The position numbers and the translations under genes are program-made. This document shows positions 10,881 to 23,211 of a stretch of DNA of 64,000 nucleotides, piece by piece. Source of the DNA: Epiperipatus broadwayi (lineage: Eukaryota > Onychophora > Udeonychophora > Euonychophora > Peripatidae); assembly GCA_028023455.1 (NCBI GenBank), contig JAQFVV010000012.1:10640499-10704498 (forward strand), in the 5' to 3' direction. The stretch's first letter is position 1. Every line of letters starts with the position of its first letter. The notes beneath the pieces were generated by a model, which was not told the origin of the DNA, did not search any database, and saw only the letters and a program-made list of their open reading frames with translations.

Positions 10881-13414
10881 TTCTCGTGACTCTCTGATTT
10901 CACTGCTATAAACAATATAATTCATTTGAAATGTTTTAGTATTAGTTTTATTCAATTTAAAACAAAATTTAATGTTAGTATGTTGTGCTATTTTCAATTT
11001 TCTACAAAGATACAAAACAATCACATTCATACCATCATATCATAAGTCATAATCCAGGCATACTACTGTCTTAAAACATTTATGACAAATAAGATAAAGT
11101 ATATCTCTACCTAACACAAGTATTGATTCAAAGATAGCACTGCAAGTAGCTTAGAAAAAGAACTAGTAATCTTTTCATTGGCACACAGCATATATAAGAC
11201 TGATAGTTCAATATTATTATATTCAATGTTTTCTTGCATCTTACTCTACATTTATTATTTAACATATTTCAGTATCATATGATGTTTAAGCACAATAGTA
11301 ACTTTTGAGCTTTAACATAGAAACTTTTTTTAGTTCATGAATCTATTGGTCTATTGCTATATTAAACTATGTAGGTTTTTTTTTTTTTTTTGTCACTAAT
11401 TTTTAGATTATAAAAACTAATTTGTTACTGATTAAAATAAATCCTTTTCATTTCTTTCTAAAACCTTAAGAGAACCTTAAAAGACCCAAGCAGAGTAAAT
11501 TTACTAATATTCCATTCTATATATTCTTGCAACTATAGCTGCTTATCACATAATGTGGCAAAAAAATACTGATGGTTCACTTTTAAAAATTAATGGGCTA
11601 GCATAGTGAAAATTGGATGCTTCCTAATGATATACTGGTTATATTTTCTTATAGCCAGGATATATACTATCTTGTAACTGTTCATACTTTTTTTATATAT
11701 TTATGCTTATGACATGAAGTACAAAATACATTTGACCCTTACTTCCTAGAAATTGTAAAGTTACCATGGTAGCATTTAAAAACTGAAAATAGATGATACT
11801 AAAGTTTTCTAAATACAACCAAAAACTACCATTCACTATTTGGGTAACTACATTTACAAATGGGCAATTACCAAATAAAAGATCTGTCTAATATATTTGA
11901 AAAGTGGACACAGAATTTATTATAAATAAAAAATGCAAATGTATATATTATTTTTGGACAGACCAAATATCCTTTAAAAATTATTATGAGAAATTTTTAT
12001 GCTAGAGAATGAAAATAAGAAGATAGTAGTGCTGTTATAATTTAGGGTAAGAAAAATAAATAAAAAACAAAATTCAAAGAATATATTAGGGAAAAAAGAA
12101 ATGGACATGGAAGAATTCAATTAAAATCAAAAGATTTAGATTATATTTTGATAATCAAAAAATATATATTCCAAAATTAATATATATTATAGATTAAACA
12201 TGGAAAGTAATCATTAATTAGTGAAACAGAAGTGGAAAGCTAAAGATAAGTTATTAAAAATGATGGTATCGACAATTAATATTTCTATCCTTCAGAAATA
12301 TTATAATAATTTTAAGTTTAAAATTGACAATAAATCAATAAAAACAAATAAATGTTCTATTAAAACAGGTATGTAGATAATTCAAATGCATTCAATATAT
12401 ATATAAATAAAAATTACCTATTTAAAAAAGTTGAATCAGAGATCTTGTGAAATGTTACATAGAAGTTAATGATGAATAAAAAATACAAATATATCAAGGA
12501 GAACTATAAAAGAGAATAAAATTTTCAGACATAAAAATTACATCTTAATATAGGAAAGGAAATTAATACAGCAATAAAAAAACACAATAAGATTACTAAA
12601 AATATGAATATCATGAAGACTAGGGTAAAAATCTATAAAGCATCTTTATAGTAAAAAATAAAAAATGAGATGTGATTACATCTGAAAAAGAAACCGAAAG
12701 ATCGAGTAAATTCTGGAATCATTATAAATATTTTAAAAGATACAAGCAATGAAATAAAAAGTTGAGAAAGCTACATACCAATAGCTAAATGATAAGTGAT
12801 TCAGATGACTAAAATATGTAATAATGATATTTTAAATATGATAAAAAAAGTTATTAGGAATTACAGAGTTACATGTTCTGCATGTCATTACAAACTATCT
12901 GTAAAAAATTTGGGACTTAAGCCAACCAAAATAACAAACTGGATATAAAAATAACACAATAAACAATATCCAAATACTTAAAAATTGCAGCAAAGGCTAT
13001 TGAATATTAGTTGCCATTTTTAGATAATTAAAATATATTTAACTGTATAAACATGTCTTCTGCAATTAACAATTTGAAACCTATATATCTTAATAGTATT
13101 GTCCAAACTATAAAGACTGTAATGCAGAGTGATTCTATCTTCTCCAAAAACTTTTTAGCTCATGAAGTATTTTGTGAATTAAAATGTAAAAAGACATTAA
13201 AAATAAATGGTGAATGCATAAGTCAGATTTTCAGATAATTGCTATTTTTTGTTTGTTTATATAATTAGGAAATGTTACAAAAGCTATCAAATGAAAAATA
13301 CAAAGCAAGAAACTAAAAATAAACACTAAAAAAAATATTCAATAGCTTTTTTAAAAAAAGAGGAAAATAAAGATGATATTTAAATATTTAAAATAGCTAA
13401 TAACTAATATTAAT
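10881..13414. other. AT-rich stretch without recognised feature
   Basis: There is a T run at 11377-11391. The 12.0-12.8 kb part is A-rich on the plus strand with short LINE-like frames, but no diagnostic motif supports a call. Confidence 0.45.
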
Positions 13415-13505
13415 AGCAAACTTTTTTTTCGTTCATGGCAACTATGCCACTTACTATAAGTTTATAGTAAATGTCATAGCTACAGTGAAAGTAAACAAGT
13501 TTGCT
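13415..13505. repeat. Palindromic MITE-like element, about 91 bp
   Basis: It opens with AGCAAACTT and closes with AAGTTTGCT, and pairs almost along its full length (GGCAACTATG with CATAGCTAC; TTACTATAAG with the complementary TTTATAGTAA). A near-perfect hairpin of this size is most simply a small non-autonomous DNA element. No target duplication was confirmed. Confidence 0.7.
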
Positions 13506-14635
13506 GCTAAAACAACAATCTTGTAATAATCATGTAATATTAACACTGATGAAATCACAATGATTAAAATTAATCATAAGATAAACTTTATTTGCAGAAA
13601 ATGTGTTCTATCACTACTTCTTTATGTATATGAGACTTAGGCCATTTAGTAAAATAACAATATAGACAGTGGATCATACAATTAATTAGCTAAGGTGTAG
13701 ATTAGGCTTACATGAATAGATTGAAAAAGAAATGAGAAGACAAATAAGTTTCATTGATATCACTCAAAGGATTAATAGAAAATGGGAATTATATTACAGA
13801 AGAGATATTAAATAATTTAAATAATTAAAATAATTATAAGAAACCATATTTCAAATCATCCAAGAGCGTAAAGTCTATGAAAATAAAATTTTGTATTTTA
13901 ATCCATTCCTGAAAAAAACAGTAAGATATTGTTGCAATGACTAGTCTAAATTTTATTTATTTTAAATTTTAAGTGTTTTAAAACTTTATATTTTCAGTGA
14001 TTATTAGATTTAAAATATCTTGTGCATATACAAAATGAACAACAATTAGTTTAATTAATGTCAACATTAGAATAAATGTGAGTTTGAAATATACATTACT
14101 GTATAATCATAATGAAAGATTATAATTTATATAACATATGAGACAATAAAATATAATTATTCATATACCTTTATATCTAGAATGAAACATATATATGTAG
14201 AATAAAAACACTTTCTAAACTTTTATAACTACAACAATTGTAATAAAGACTCATTCAATTGATGGTGACAACATTAACAATCAAAATACTTTACTAATAT
14301 AATGAGCTCATTAATTTTTGGTGTACTTTTACATATTAACAGAGATGTTAGAAGAAAAAAAAGTATTAAAAAATTGTGGAATAATAGTAATAATGACAAA
14401 GTGTTACAACTTGATTGTAGAATTTAATTGCCTAGAGAATATAGCTGATTTTCAAGAGAATTTAACATGATACAATTCTTTCTAATATATTGTAACTTTG
14501 ATACAAAAAAGAGATAGAGATAAGATTTTTTAATAATATTGCATTTTATCTCTTTTTGTATTATCTATTGTCACTAAAAGATATGAGATTATGTGTCTGA
14601 TAGAAAATATCATTTATTTTTCAAATTAAAAAAAG
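13506..14635. other. AT-rich stretch without recognised feature
   Basis: I saw no gene. Confidence 0.5.
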
Positions 14636-14870
14636 ATTGAATTGGATGGGTCAAATATTGAGAAATTCCACTTACTAAATGGAATAGTAGAGTAAAAGAT
14701 GCCTGAAAAATAATAGCCAAGAAAGACGTCTCATTTCACTTTCATAAATAAATTATGTCGAGAAAATGGTTCTAAAGAACTATAATGAAGTAAAGTAAAT
14801 AGCAGAAGATTGTAGATTTTTAAGCACTCTCCTTAGAAGTTTTAACCAGCATTTGGATTGAAGATCAAGT
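14636..14870 (+). pseudogene. Possible RTE-like LINE 3' coding end
   Basis: Plus-strand frames give RLNWMGQILRNS (family pattern: RLRWxGHVxR), followed after shifts by a basic stretch and YNEVK-IAEDCRFL (family pattern: W..A..LAQDRxxWR). This is the usual C-terminal end of RTE-type ORF2. Matches are short and separated by stops, so this is a tentative call. Confidence 0.4.
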
Positions 14871-15214
14871 GATATTGACCACTAAGTAGTTGTGTTTGGT
14901 TTAATATATCTTGAGTTTAGATTTGACAATTCTAAAAACCATAAGCTGCACTAACAAATCTTATACTATTTGATTAATACATACTAATTTCATAAAGATT
15001 TCTTGCATATCTAATAAGATTATTATTTAATTGTAAATTAACTATCTTGAATTTCCAACATTAGAAATAACTACAGCTGTTTATTATCATGATACATCTA
15101 TAGTATTAAATCAGTGATTCTCGACTACTGGTCTGCAAAAAAAATTTAGTGGTCCACAAAAGTTTAAAATTTGCTCATATTTATTACACATTTTTTTTAC
15201 AATCTTTTAAATTA

Positions 15215-16062
15215 ATAGTATATATGCAGTATATATTTCACACAAATAAAATCATCAGTTAAACAAATAAATGAATTACAATAAATAAATAAATGACCAT
15301 TGAGTTTATTCAGCTGAGTACTTTTGAAGGAATACCTTCATTATCAAAGCTGTGTCAAAATAAATTGCAGAGTAAAACTATTAGTATGAGAAATGCAAAA
15401 TGTATGCAAATTACACACAATTTTCCATGATAATTTGAGCTTATGCTATCACACTCCTCCCAACTTCAATAGAATTCTCAACAATAATAAAGATCAGATA
15501 CCTCCAATACACACACAGCAAGCAGTATATAATATAGCATGTCTGTACAATTGTCTTGCATCATATTATGGGAAAACAAAGGCAACATTACACACAAGAC
15601 TCTCACAGCATACTTATGCTTACAACAAAGCACAAACAGATCCCACACACACCTCCATTTTTGCACAGCATAGCACATCCACAGGACACCAGTGCATTCC
15701 AAACAACCCTCAAATCATATGCAGGGAGTGTGATGACTTAAAGAGAAAGATCAAAGAAGCCTATTTTATTAATCTGGACAGTAATGTGATGAATAAAAGA
15801 GACGTGTTATGCAATCTCCAAAAAATGGCGAACATAATTTGCATACACTTTGCATTTCTCATACTAATAATTTTACTCCACAATTTATTTTGCACACAGT
15901 TTTGATAATGAAGATATTCCTTCGAAAGTATTCAGCTGAATAAACTCAATGGTCTTTTATTTATTGTAATTCATTTATTTGTTTAACTGATGATTTTATT
16001 AGTATGAAATATATACTGCATATGTACTACTCATTACAAACAACACACAAAGCAATTATTAA
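15215..16062 (+). mobile_element. Truncated Penelope-like element bounded by inverted arms
   Basis: It is flanked by TTACAATCTTTTAAATTA at 15197-15214 and 16063-16080, a perfect 18-bp target duplication inside the hAT. The outer parts (about 15218-15412 and 15833-16028) are inverted copies of each other and enclose a GIY-YIG reading frame. Each arm contains a TGATAATGAAGG/CCTTC hairpin followed by GAAAG (right arm intact, left arm AAAAG), a hammerhead-like layout seen in PLE terminal repeats. The reverse transcriptase is missing, so this is a 3' fragment with a re-inverted terminal repeat. Confidence 0.75.
15393..15905 (+). pseudogene. GIY-YIG endonuclease domain of a Penelope-like element
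   Basis: An uninterrupted 170-codon frame. Residues around 45-60 read AVYNIACLYNCLASYYG, the GIY...YYG half-motifs with the Cys pair that PLE endonucleases carry between them (second Cys C56). KTKATLHTRLSQH holds the conserved Arg region and DDLKRKIKEAYFI the Glu helix, matching DIKRKVKEAWYI in the element at 47.6-48.0 kb. The endonuclease would nick target DNA to prime reverse transcription. The frame start lies in the inverted arm, so the true N terminus is absent. The domain itself looks complete, but the element lacks its reverse transcriptase. Confidence 0.7.
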
Positions 16063-16533
16063 TTACAATCTTTTAAATTATCACTAATTTTATTAAAATT
16101 ATCTTTAATTCAGTTCTGAGATTTTCTTCTGTTTGTTAGTTATTTTTTTCATAGAATTCAAGAAAATAAACTAAGAAACAAAACCCTACATGAAATACAA
16201 AAAAGTTTCTATTTATTAGTGTCAATCATCTCTCAGTAAAAATACTAATCAATTAACAATTTTGCACATGTGCACTTTACTGATTTTGTTATGTACAAAA
16301 ATAACCTAATAGTAATCAGTCATATGTGTAACATAGTTTTCCATAGTCAGTCAATTGAAATTGAACTGGTGCGCAATGAAAGGAATTCCTATATAATAGA
16401 TGTGTATTATAAATTAAAATATATTAAGTATTTGATATTTACTTTTTTGATAAATTGTAGCCATTTAAAAATGAATAATAAAAAAACATCAAAAACTATT
16501 GCAGATTTTTTTCAAAAACCAAGTATAAGTATT

Positions 16534-16713
16534 ATCACATGATCACCATAGATCCAAGGCTCCTCACTGATGAAAGCCAAAGCTAGACACTAGTCTGAGG
16601 ATATTGGATGAGTAGGCCCTAGATAGGGATTTTATGCACAAGCCTTCTGGCATCCATTGATTACTTTGGCTTGTATTGAGTAGCACTACTGTATGGAGAG
16701 TTTTGCCTGTTTT
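16534..16713 (+). mobile_element. Single family C ribozyme unit, 180 bp, with 13-bp target duplication
   Basis: It is flanked by AAGTATAAGTATT at 16521-16533 and 16714-16726 (perfect). The 180-bp insert starts ATCACATGATCACCATAG and ends GAGAGTTTTGCCTGTTTT, and holds one hammerhead block. It defines the unit length of family C and shows that one copy without an inverted arm can insert. Confidence 0.85.
16552..16609 (+). ncRNA. Hammerhead ribozyme motif, family C, single unit
   Basis: ATCCAA and TCCTCA (helix I 3' strand), intact CTGATGA, a helix II AGC-CAAA-GCT, GACA for GAAA, mini helix III ACTAGT, cleavage base C, then TGAGGA and TTGGAT (helix I 5' strand). TCCTCA pairs fully with TGAGGA. 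The GAAA-to-GACA change should inactivate this copy. Confidence 0.75.
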
Positions 16714-18480
16714 AAGTATAAGTATTCTGAATGCCAATGAAAATATTATTTATTCACAAAATGATTCGCTTCAGGCAAAATAAAAATGTACTGTTGTTAG
16801 TCAATTTGTTTGCATTTCTTGGCCTAGGTCGGAAGAAAACTTATCCAGACCTCAATATGTTATTTGCAGAGATATTTAATTCAATGAATGTATGAAGCCA
16901 GCAAAATTGCTGCATCATTTACAGACCAAACATTCAAATCTATAAATTAAGCCGCTGGGGGGGGGGGGTTAAATGTAAAAGTGCTGAATTGAAAAAACAA
17001 AAATTATCTTTTAAAAAGTTTGTTTTATTCATTAAGTCTCTTGTAAAAGCAATATACTTAATTGCTTTAAGGATTGCTATATGCAAAAAGCAATAATATA
17101 TTGCAAAAAACTTAAATTACAGCATGTTTAATAGGCTTATGTTCTGAAATCCTAGGTACAATTGCTGGAGACACAACAAAAATGTTGCCACTTGTGAATG
17201 ATACTATTCAACACAGATTTAGTGAATTAAAGACTGATGTTAAAGATCAATTAATTCAAAAAGTAAGCAAATCATTGTTTACAATTCAAATAAAAAAATC
17301 TATAGTTGTACCACTAAAGCCATATTTTTATCTTATATTCATTATGTTATTTATGAAATCAATAATGTAAAATAAGAGTTTTCTGTTGTGTTGAATTTCC
17401 TAATTACACAACTAATTTGGGTATATTTAAAGCAACTCACTTTATAATGGAGCAGCAAGTATGACTGAAAAACATTTAGAAGTTGCAAAAAAAAATTAAA
17501 GAAGTAGTGGATGACAAAATGATTTTTACTCACTATGTTATACACCATGAATATCTATATAACTTCTAAAAAATTATCTCCTGACTTGAACAATGTTCTT
17601 ATTCAATCGATAAAAATAATAAACTATATTAAATGTAACACACTACATTCAAGACTATTTCCAACATTTATGCAATAAAATGGTATCTGGACATGAAAAT
17701 TTATTACTTCATGCAGAAGTACAATGGTTGTCAAGAAGGAAAATATTAACAAGACTTCGTGAATTAAGAAAAGAAATAAAAATTTCAGAATTGAGAAATA
17801 TTTTCGATGACAACAATGGGATTGCTACACTGGCTTACTCATCAAATATATTTTCATTAATAAATGAACTAAATTTAAGTCTGCAAGGAAATAGTACTAC
17901 TCTTGATTTATAGAATAAAATTAAGACATTCAAGAAAATGTTAAAATGATGATGTAAAAGTGTAAAACTAAGACCTGTCACATTCATTTTCAGAATTGAT
18001 AAATGACGTTGATATAAATATTAGCAAATTGAAAATACTGTTTATGGACATTTAACAGGACTTTGTGGTGTGTTTGATCAATATTATCCACAGGAATAAG
18101 ACACACAGAAAGGCAATATGTGGATTTTAAATCTATTTAATGAACAAGAAAATAATCTGATTTGTAACAGAAAAAATTAATAGACTTAAAGATGCAATAG
18201 TACATTAAAGTTATTATTTAATTCAACAAGTATAATTCAATTTTGGGTTAAAATTAAAACAGAATATCTGGAATTACATGAAAAGCCTTAAGGATGTTAT
18301 TGCCATTTTCACCACATACTTCCCATCGACATTTTCAGCAATGACACTCATAAAATCAAAGGAAAGAAATCATTTATTAATAAATATATCCAGTTTTGCT
18401 TAGCAGTCACAAATAAACCTCTAAGATTTGATAAGCTAATTACAGAAAAGAATCAGCAACAATGCATTAGTTTTTGGTTT

Positions 18481-18946
18481 TATAATTATAAACATGTTTC
18501 GCTCAGTTATTTAAATATTATTCTTTGCTTTTCTTTATTTATTTTTTTTTATTAGTTTAATATTTTGTTAGTATATTTACTTTTGTATAGTTTTGTCAAT
18601 TATCCAGTTTTTAAAATCATTATTTGAATATATATATATATATTAAATTTATTAAACACTACAATAATTATATTTTACTATAACATCCCATCCCTGCCTT
18701 TTCTTCCATTTTTTAGGTTCAATACTTAATTTGGTTCATAATAAAAAAAAATTAAAAGATTTATTTATCTGCAGCATGTAGTTAATTGAGAAACAGCATA
18801 TTAGATTAATATAAACAAAATGTTACTTTTAGCAAGCACCTAATTAGCACAGAGTCAAATAATGAAAATTGTGTCATTAAAATCAGAATGTCATATCATA
18901 ATCAATTCTTAACTAATGTGTGTAGCCTTAAACCTAGGGTTCCTTT
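18481..18946. other. AT-rich stretch without recognised feature
   Basis: It may include the decayed right end of the hAT copy. Contains a TA-dinucleotide run near 18630-18643. Confidence 0.45.
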
Positions 18947-18959
18947 GTGGTGACTACTC

Positions 18960-19066
18960 TTTTTTTTTCATGTGTCATAGCATCAGCCGGGAAGTGAATC
19001 CGCTAACCCGGGACAACTGCTTGTAAAGCAGCTGTCGCTGACCTCTCGACCACCAATGCTTGACAG
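18960..19066 (-). repeat. tRNA-Gly-like SINE with 13-bp target duplication
   Basis: GTGGTGACTACTC at 18947-18959 is repeated at 19067-19079. On the minus strand the element runs TCAAGCATTGGTGG..., a tRNA-like body (18980-19059) with stem GCATTGG/CTGATGC, T stem CCGGG/CCCGG and an enlarged T-loop of about 15 bases, then CTATGACACATG and an A9 tail. Tail plus duplication are the signature of LINE-dependent retroposition. Confidence 0.9.
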
Positions 19067-19079
19067 GTGGTGACTACTC

Positions 19080-19875
19080 ATTTTAGTCTGAAAACTGGCA
19101 TTTTGACAGTTATTTTTAAAACCACATAATATGCAATAGAAGCACTGCTCTAAATATTTATAAAAAGCATTAGTAATAATGATATGAGAACATTCTATAA
19201 ATAAAAGGCACACCATCATTTTTACTTATGAGACTTGCCTTTTAAAGTAAACACTTTGTTATAAAAACAACACACATACATATGATAAAAATATTTTTAC
19301 AATAAGTTTTATACAACAAGCCATAGTTACAATGCTTTTTACTGTTAATATTTATAATCAAAATATTAAAAAAACAACCGTATAGATATAGATAAATGTT
19401 TGTAATAGTATTATTATATATGAAGGTACACATAGATATACAAACAAGAAATATATAATTTTAGTTAATCTATTTAATAAACTTTTTTTTTCTTGTTTGC
19501 TTTCCGTTTAAAAAATCAATTACAGTTGATTCTAATAGCTTTTGACTGAAAGCTGTTCACATCAAAATAAGAATGAATATATCCCTCCCTCAATTACAAA
19601 AAAAAAAATCTCAGATGTCTTCTGGTATGTGACCAAACATTTTTAATGGTTTTTTAAAAGAATTTTTGTACATGAAGTAAAAAATATACTAATTTATATA
19701 AACAAGTTCACATATCCATAAAAATATTCTTTCTAACCATTTTTTTTCTTTAAAAAGGATATATATATATATAAATTTATAATTATTTATAACCTCAACT
19801 CAAAAACTAAGTACACATATTTAGGCATAATATATATTGTGGAATCTTATTTTATCACAATTCTGCACTTTTTAT
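19080..19875. other. AT-rich stretch without recognised feature
   Basis: I recognised no gene. Confidence 0.5.
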
Positions 19876-19998
19876 AACCCTGCCTGGTTTGGCACAGTTA
19901 GTAGAGCTTGCAAATTGGAATAGGAAAGTCTCAGGATAGATTCTGGCACTCAAATTTCTTATGAACTTCTTAGCAATAAACCATATGCCCTTTTTTTA
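19876..19998 (+). repeat. tRNA-derived SINE fragment, best copy of its family
   Basis: It starts ACCCTGCCTGGTTTGG. TGGCACAGTTAGTAGAGC fits an RNA polymerase III box A, and GGATAGATTCTGG about 40 bases on is a degenerate box B. It ends with AGCAATAAACCATATGCCC. Copies lie at 4482 and 6391. Confidence 0.6.
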
Positions 19999-20429
19999 AA
20001 ACACTCGCATTCTATTAAAAGGCTTTTTTGGAATAGTGAATTACATTTAGCTACCGATTGTATTTTTTTGATTAATTTATATCTTCATCATAGCACTACT
20101 GTCTTCTTATTGACCCCCCCCCCCCATGGATTCCTCTAAGCAAATTTTTTTTGTTTACAAATTTACTCATGTAAAACCAAGAACCTCTTACACTCCAAAA
20201 AACTTAACATTTGCACAGAAGCAAAGATGAATAGATGCACAAAGACAATAATTTCAAGAAATGCCATTAAAGAAACTAAAATAGCATCTAATTTCTGTTT
20301 TTTTTTGTTATTTAAAAACACAGAAGTCTGCTGTGTTTTGAAAAGTGATTCAACAATTTAAGTGTGTAAAAGTTATGAATTGGCCATAGTTGAATTGCAT
20401 TAAAGAAAATAATAATTTGCCATTTCAAA

Positions 20430-20720
20430 TGTATATGATAAGACTTTTAATTGAATTTCCCTAATGTGGGCACCATTTTAAAGATATTTATAACAATATC
20501 AATTTTTAATGCAAGTTGTGAATCATCTTTTTCAGTTTTAAAGTGACCAAAACATTATCCCAAGAAATACTCTCAATCAATGCTTACAAAAAATGATGTA
20601 ACCCAACTGTTGGATCATGATACAATTATTGATAAATTTGTCTTAGCAATAAATATTTATAATTATACATTCATAATCTTGTTTTTTGTTTTTTTTGTAT
20701 TTTTTGTTACTGATATTAAA
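20430..20720 (+). pseudogene. hAT transposase C-terminal remnant (ZMYM/TTF-like type)
   Basis: Plus-strand frames give NASCESSFSVLK, then PKHYPKKYSQSMLTKNDV and LLDHDTIIDKF. The family pattern is SCExSFSxLKxIKxYLRSxMSQERLxxLA...D...IIDxFA, the dimerisation end of hAT transposases related to ZMYM1-like proteins. It contains stops and frameshifts. It differs from the ZBED-type hATs elsewhere in the window. The rest of the element was not recovered. Confidence 0.6.
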
Positions 20721-21762
20721 AATATAAATAATCTGTTACATATATATATATATTTATTTAAATACAGACAAAATATTGCAAAAAGACATATGAAAAAACA
20801 ATACAAGATTGATTTATTTTTAGAAATGGTCCCAAATATTCTTTCTGCCTAAAGTTCCCTAGAAGCAAAATCCACTGGATATGGATTTCATAGATTATTT
20901 TGGGTTTTGGTAGATGGCCCTACAGTACAATAATGAGAACCACTTTTCAATTTGTAAATATAAATGGGATATTCATTAAACATGTTGGACTCCCTAAAAT
21001 ATATGTTATGGAAATAAACTGAAAAATTAAAGAAGGAATTTATTAAAAAATAAATAAATATGAAGATCTATAATTTAAAACATATGTAAACAATTGTAAA
21101 AAAAAAAAATGTATATAATTACTGTTTTTTGTTATTTAAAATAAAATTTTTATATAGATGTTATGCATAATGCCTAATCATATATAAGTTGATAATAACT
21201 TTTAAATTATTATAATGAACAATAATTAAATTAGCTCAAAAAACATTAAAATTAAAAGTAGATTAGGATAAAGCTTAAGTACAGTAATAAAATTCAAATA
21301 GTATGTATAACTACTAAATATATATAAACTTTTGTCTATATTTAGTAACCATTTTATCAAAATAATTAATAGAAATTTGTTTAAGATTTGAACTATGTAA
21401 TAATGCTGTCTGTCATCCTTGTAATATTCTCTAGGCAATCCTATCACAAACCTAAAAAAATTAGTTATCTCATAAGAAACTTTTTGCTTATATATATATA
21501 TGTTGAATTGAATATTTTCCATTGGCTATTATTCTAATAAAGAATAATCATGTAAGGGGAAATAACCTTTGCCTTTGATATTGCCAGGAAACTATCAATT
21601 ACTACTAATTGGCAATCTCCCTGAGGTGAAATAAGTTTTCTCCATTAACCTATAATAGCTGTTTTATTGGAGATGTACTAATACAGAAGGCAATTTGCTG
21701 CAAAAGTATAATAAAACAAGAAATTCAGTTGTTGAAAATAGTTTACAAATGCTAACTAAATC
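20721..21762. other. AT-rich stretch without recognised feature
   Basis: I recognised nothing beyond TA-rich simple sequence. Confidence 0.5.
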
Positions 21763-21775
21763 TTAACTCAATTTA

Positions 21776-22568
21776 CCAAAATCACACTTTTCTTTATGTT
21801 TGCTGTAATATCCTATAAATACAATTTATCCAAACTTCAAACACTTTTTAGTAAAACTCTTTATTTGTACATATACATACACCTACGTTTTGACTGAACT
21901 GCAGTCTTCTTCAGAGCTATGATATAATGAACAAAATAAAATAAAAAACATAACTATGTAATAACACCATAAAAAATTTTAAACATTAAAAAAACTAAAA
22001 ACAACATAAAATATATATATATTAAAAAACTGAAATAAATAATCAAACCCAAATAAAACAATTAATATAAAATAAAATGTACTAAATAAATAGAAAATAA
22101 ATATAAATTATACATGTGTATTCCTAACTTTATATATATATACATTACTAATCATAAAGTTTAAGTTTATGAATAATAGAGATAATTAGTAGATTGTTAA
22201 TAATAATAAAATAGATAATATTTAGATTAATAGTTGTCCTTGAATGTATATATGTATAAAGTTAGGAATACACATGTATAATTTATATTTATTTTCTATT
22301 TATTTAGTACATTTTATTTTATATTAATTGTTTTATTTGGGTTTGATTATTTATTTCAGTTTTTTAATATATATATATTATGTTGTTTTTAGTTTTTTTA
22401 ATGTTTAAAATTTTTTATGGTGTTATTATATAGTTATGTCTTTTATTTTATTTTGTTCATTATATCATAGCTCTGAAGAAGACTGCAGGTCAGTCGAAAC
22501 GTAGGTGTATGTGTATGTACAAATAAAGAGTTTTGCTAAAAAGTATTTGAGGTTTGGATAAATTGTAT
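21776..22568. repeat. Foldback element, family D, with 13-bp target duplication
   Basis: TTAACTCAATTTA at 21763-21775 recurs at 22569-22581 (perfect). The arms, about 21818-22144 and 22243-22570, are inverted copies separated by about 100 bases. Each arm carries GCTCTGAAGAAGACTGCAG followed by a CAGTC stem and (G/A)AAACG, a hammerhead-like core of the kind found at PLE ends. AATAAAGAGTTTT follows. No protein is encoded. Confidence 0.85.
22462..22502 (+). ncRNA. Hammerhead-like core in family D right arm
   Basis: CTGAAGA, one extra A, hairpin GACTG-CAGGT-CAGTC, then GAAAC. The extra base before helix II and the lack of a clear helix III or cleavage triplet depart from the canonical fold, so catalytic ability is doubtful. 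In the left arm GAAA is AAAA. Confidence 0.35.
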
Positions 22569-22581
22569 TTAACTCAATTTA

Positions 22582-23211
22582 TTGTTGACAATATTTAGAA
22601 CTACAACTTAAATTTTAATAGGCTTTAATATTTAAAGTTATATCATAAAAACTATACTTGGAACTACAACTTAAGTTTTAATAGACTTTAATGTTTAAAG
22701 TGAACCATAAAATTATTAAGCTTGTTACATATAAATCAAATATTATTCATAAGATAAAATGAAGATTACACTTTTTTAATAATATACTCTAAACAAGAGG
22801 GCAATACTATGTGAGCAATGGAAAATTTCAATTTTTACATATTAGTAAATAAGTTTATTTTATAAGCTACACACAGACATATTGTATAGTACTGTAAACC
22901 CAAGTGTATGTATTGTCATACAATTAGTGACAAACTTAAAATTGAAGATTAGTATATTAAATCTCAATCCATTACTTCTGATATTTAAATGTAGCATAAT
23001 CTCCAGGAAAACCATTAAGTTAATTTATTCATAACCAGAGTATACCACATGAATTCCTCTCATTTTTATTCTCTGCACCATACATACTCATATCTATGTT
23101 AACTCACATATTCAATGGAATGCAGAATGTAATGAAAATCACTGTCTGTAAGCCCTTATTACTATTTTCTGGTCAAATTTTGGAAAAGAAACTTATTGTG
23201 ATTTCTAAGAT
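22582..23211. other. AT-rich stretch without recognised feature
   Basis: The segments near 22595-22635 and 22650-22690 are an imperfect direct repeat (GGAACTACAACTTAAGTTTT-like). Confidence 0.5.

Larger units (their letters stand above)
15112..18480 (+). mobile_element. ZBED-type hAT transposon copy (interrupted)
   Basis: It opens with CAGTGATTCTC at 15112, a hAT-like terminal sequence, followed by TAGTGGTCCACAAAAG. Coding remnants follow on the plus strand: NKKTSKTIADFFQKPS (about 16480-16530), LPLVNDTIQHRFSEL (17182 onward; family LPLSNNTVSRRIxxM), LLLHAEVQWLSRRKIL (17698 onward; family LLLHTEVRWLSRGxVL), and a C-terminal dimerisation region near 18260-18440. A PLE (15215-16062) and a family C ribozyme unit (16534-16713) are inserted in it. 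The right terminus could not be identified; the 8-bp TATTAAAT left of the element recurs at 18641 but without a matching inverted end. Confidence 0.7.

Noticed and set aside
13053-13238. 61-codon plus-strand frame as a small gene
   Set aside because: No motif, no neighbouring gene structure, and a length common by chance.
21226-21522. 98-codon minus-strand frame as a membrane protein
   Set aside because: Its hydrophobic, Ile/Leu/Tyr-rich content is what AT-rich DNA gives by chance; it has no motif or context.
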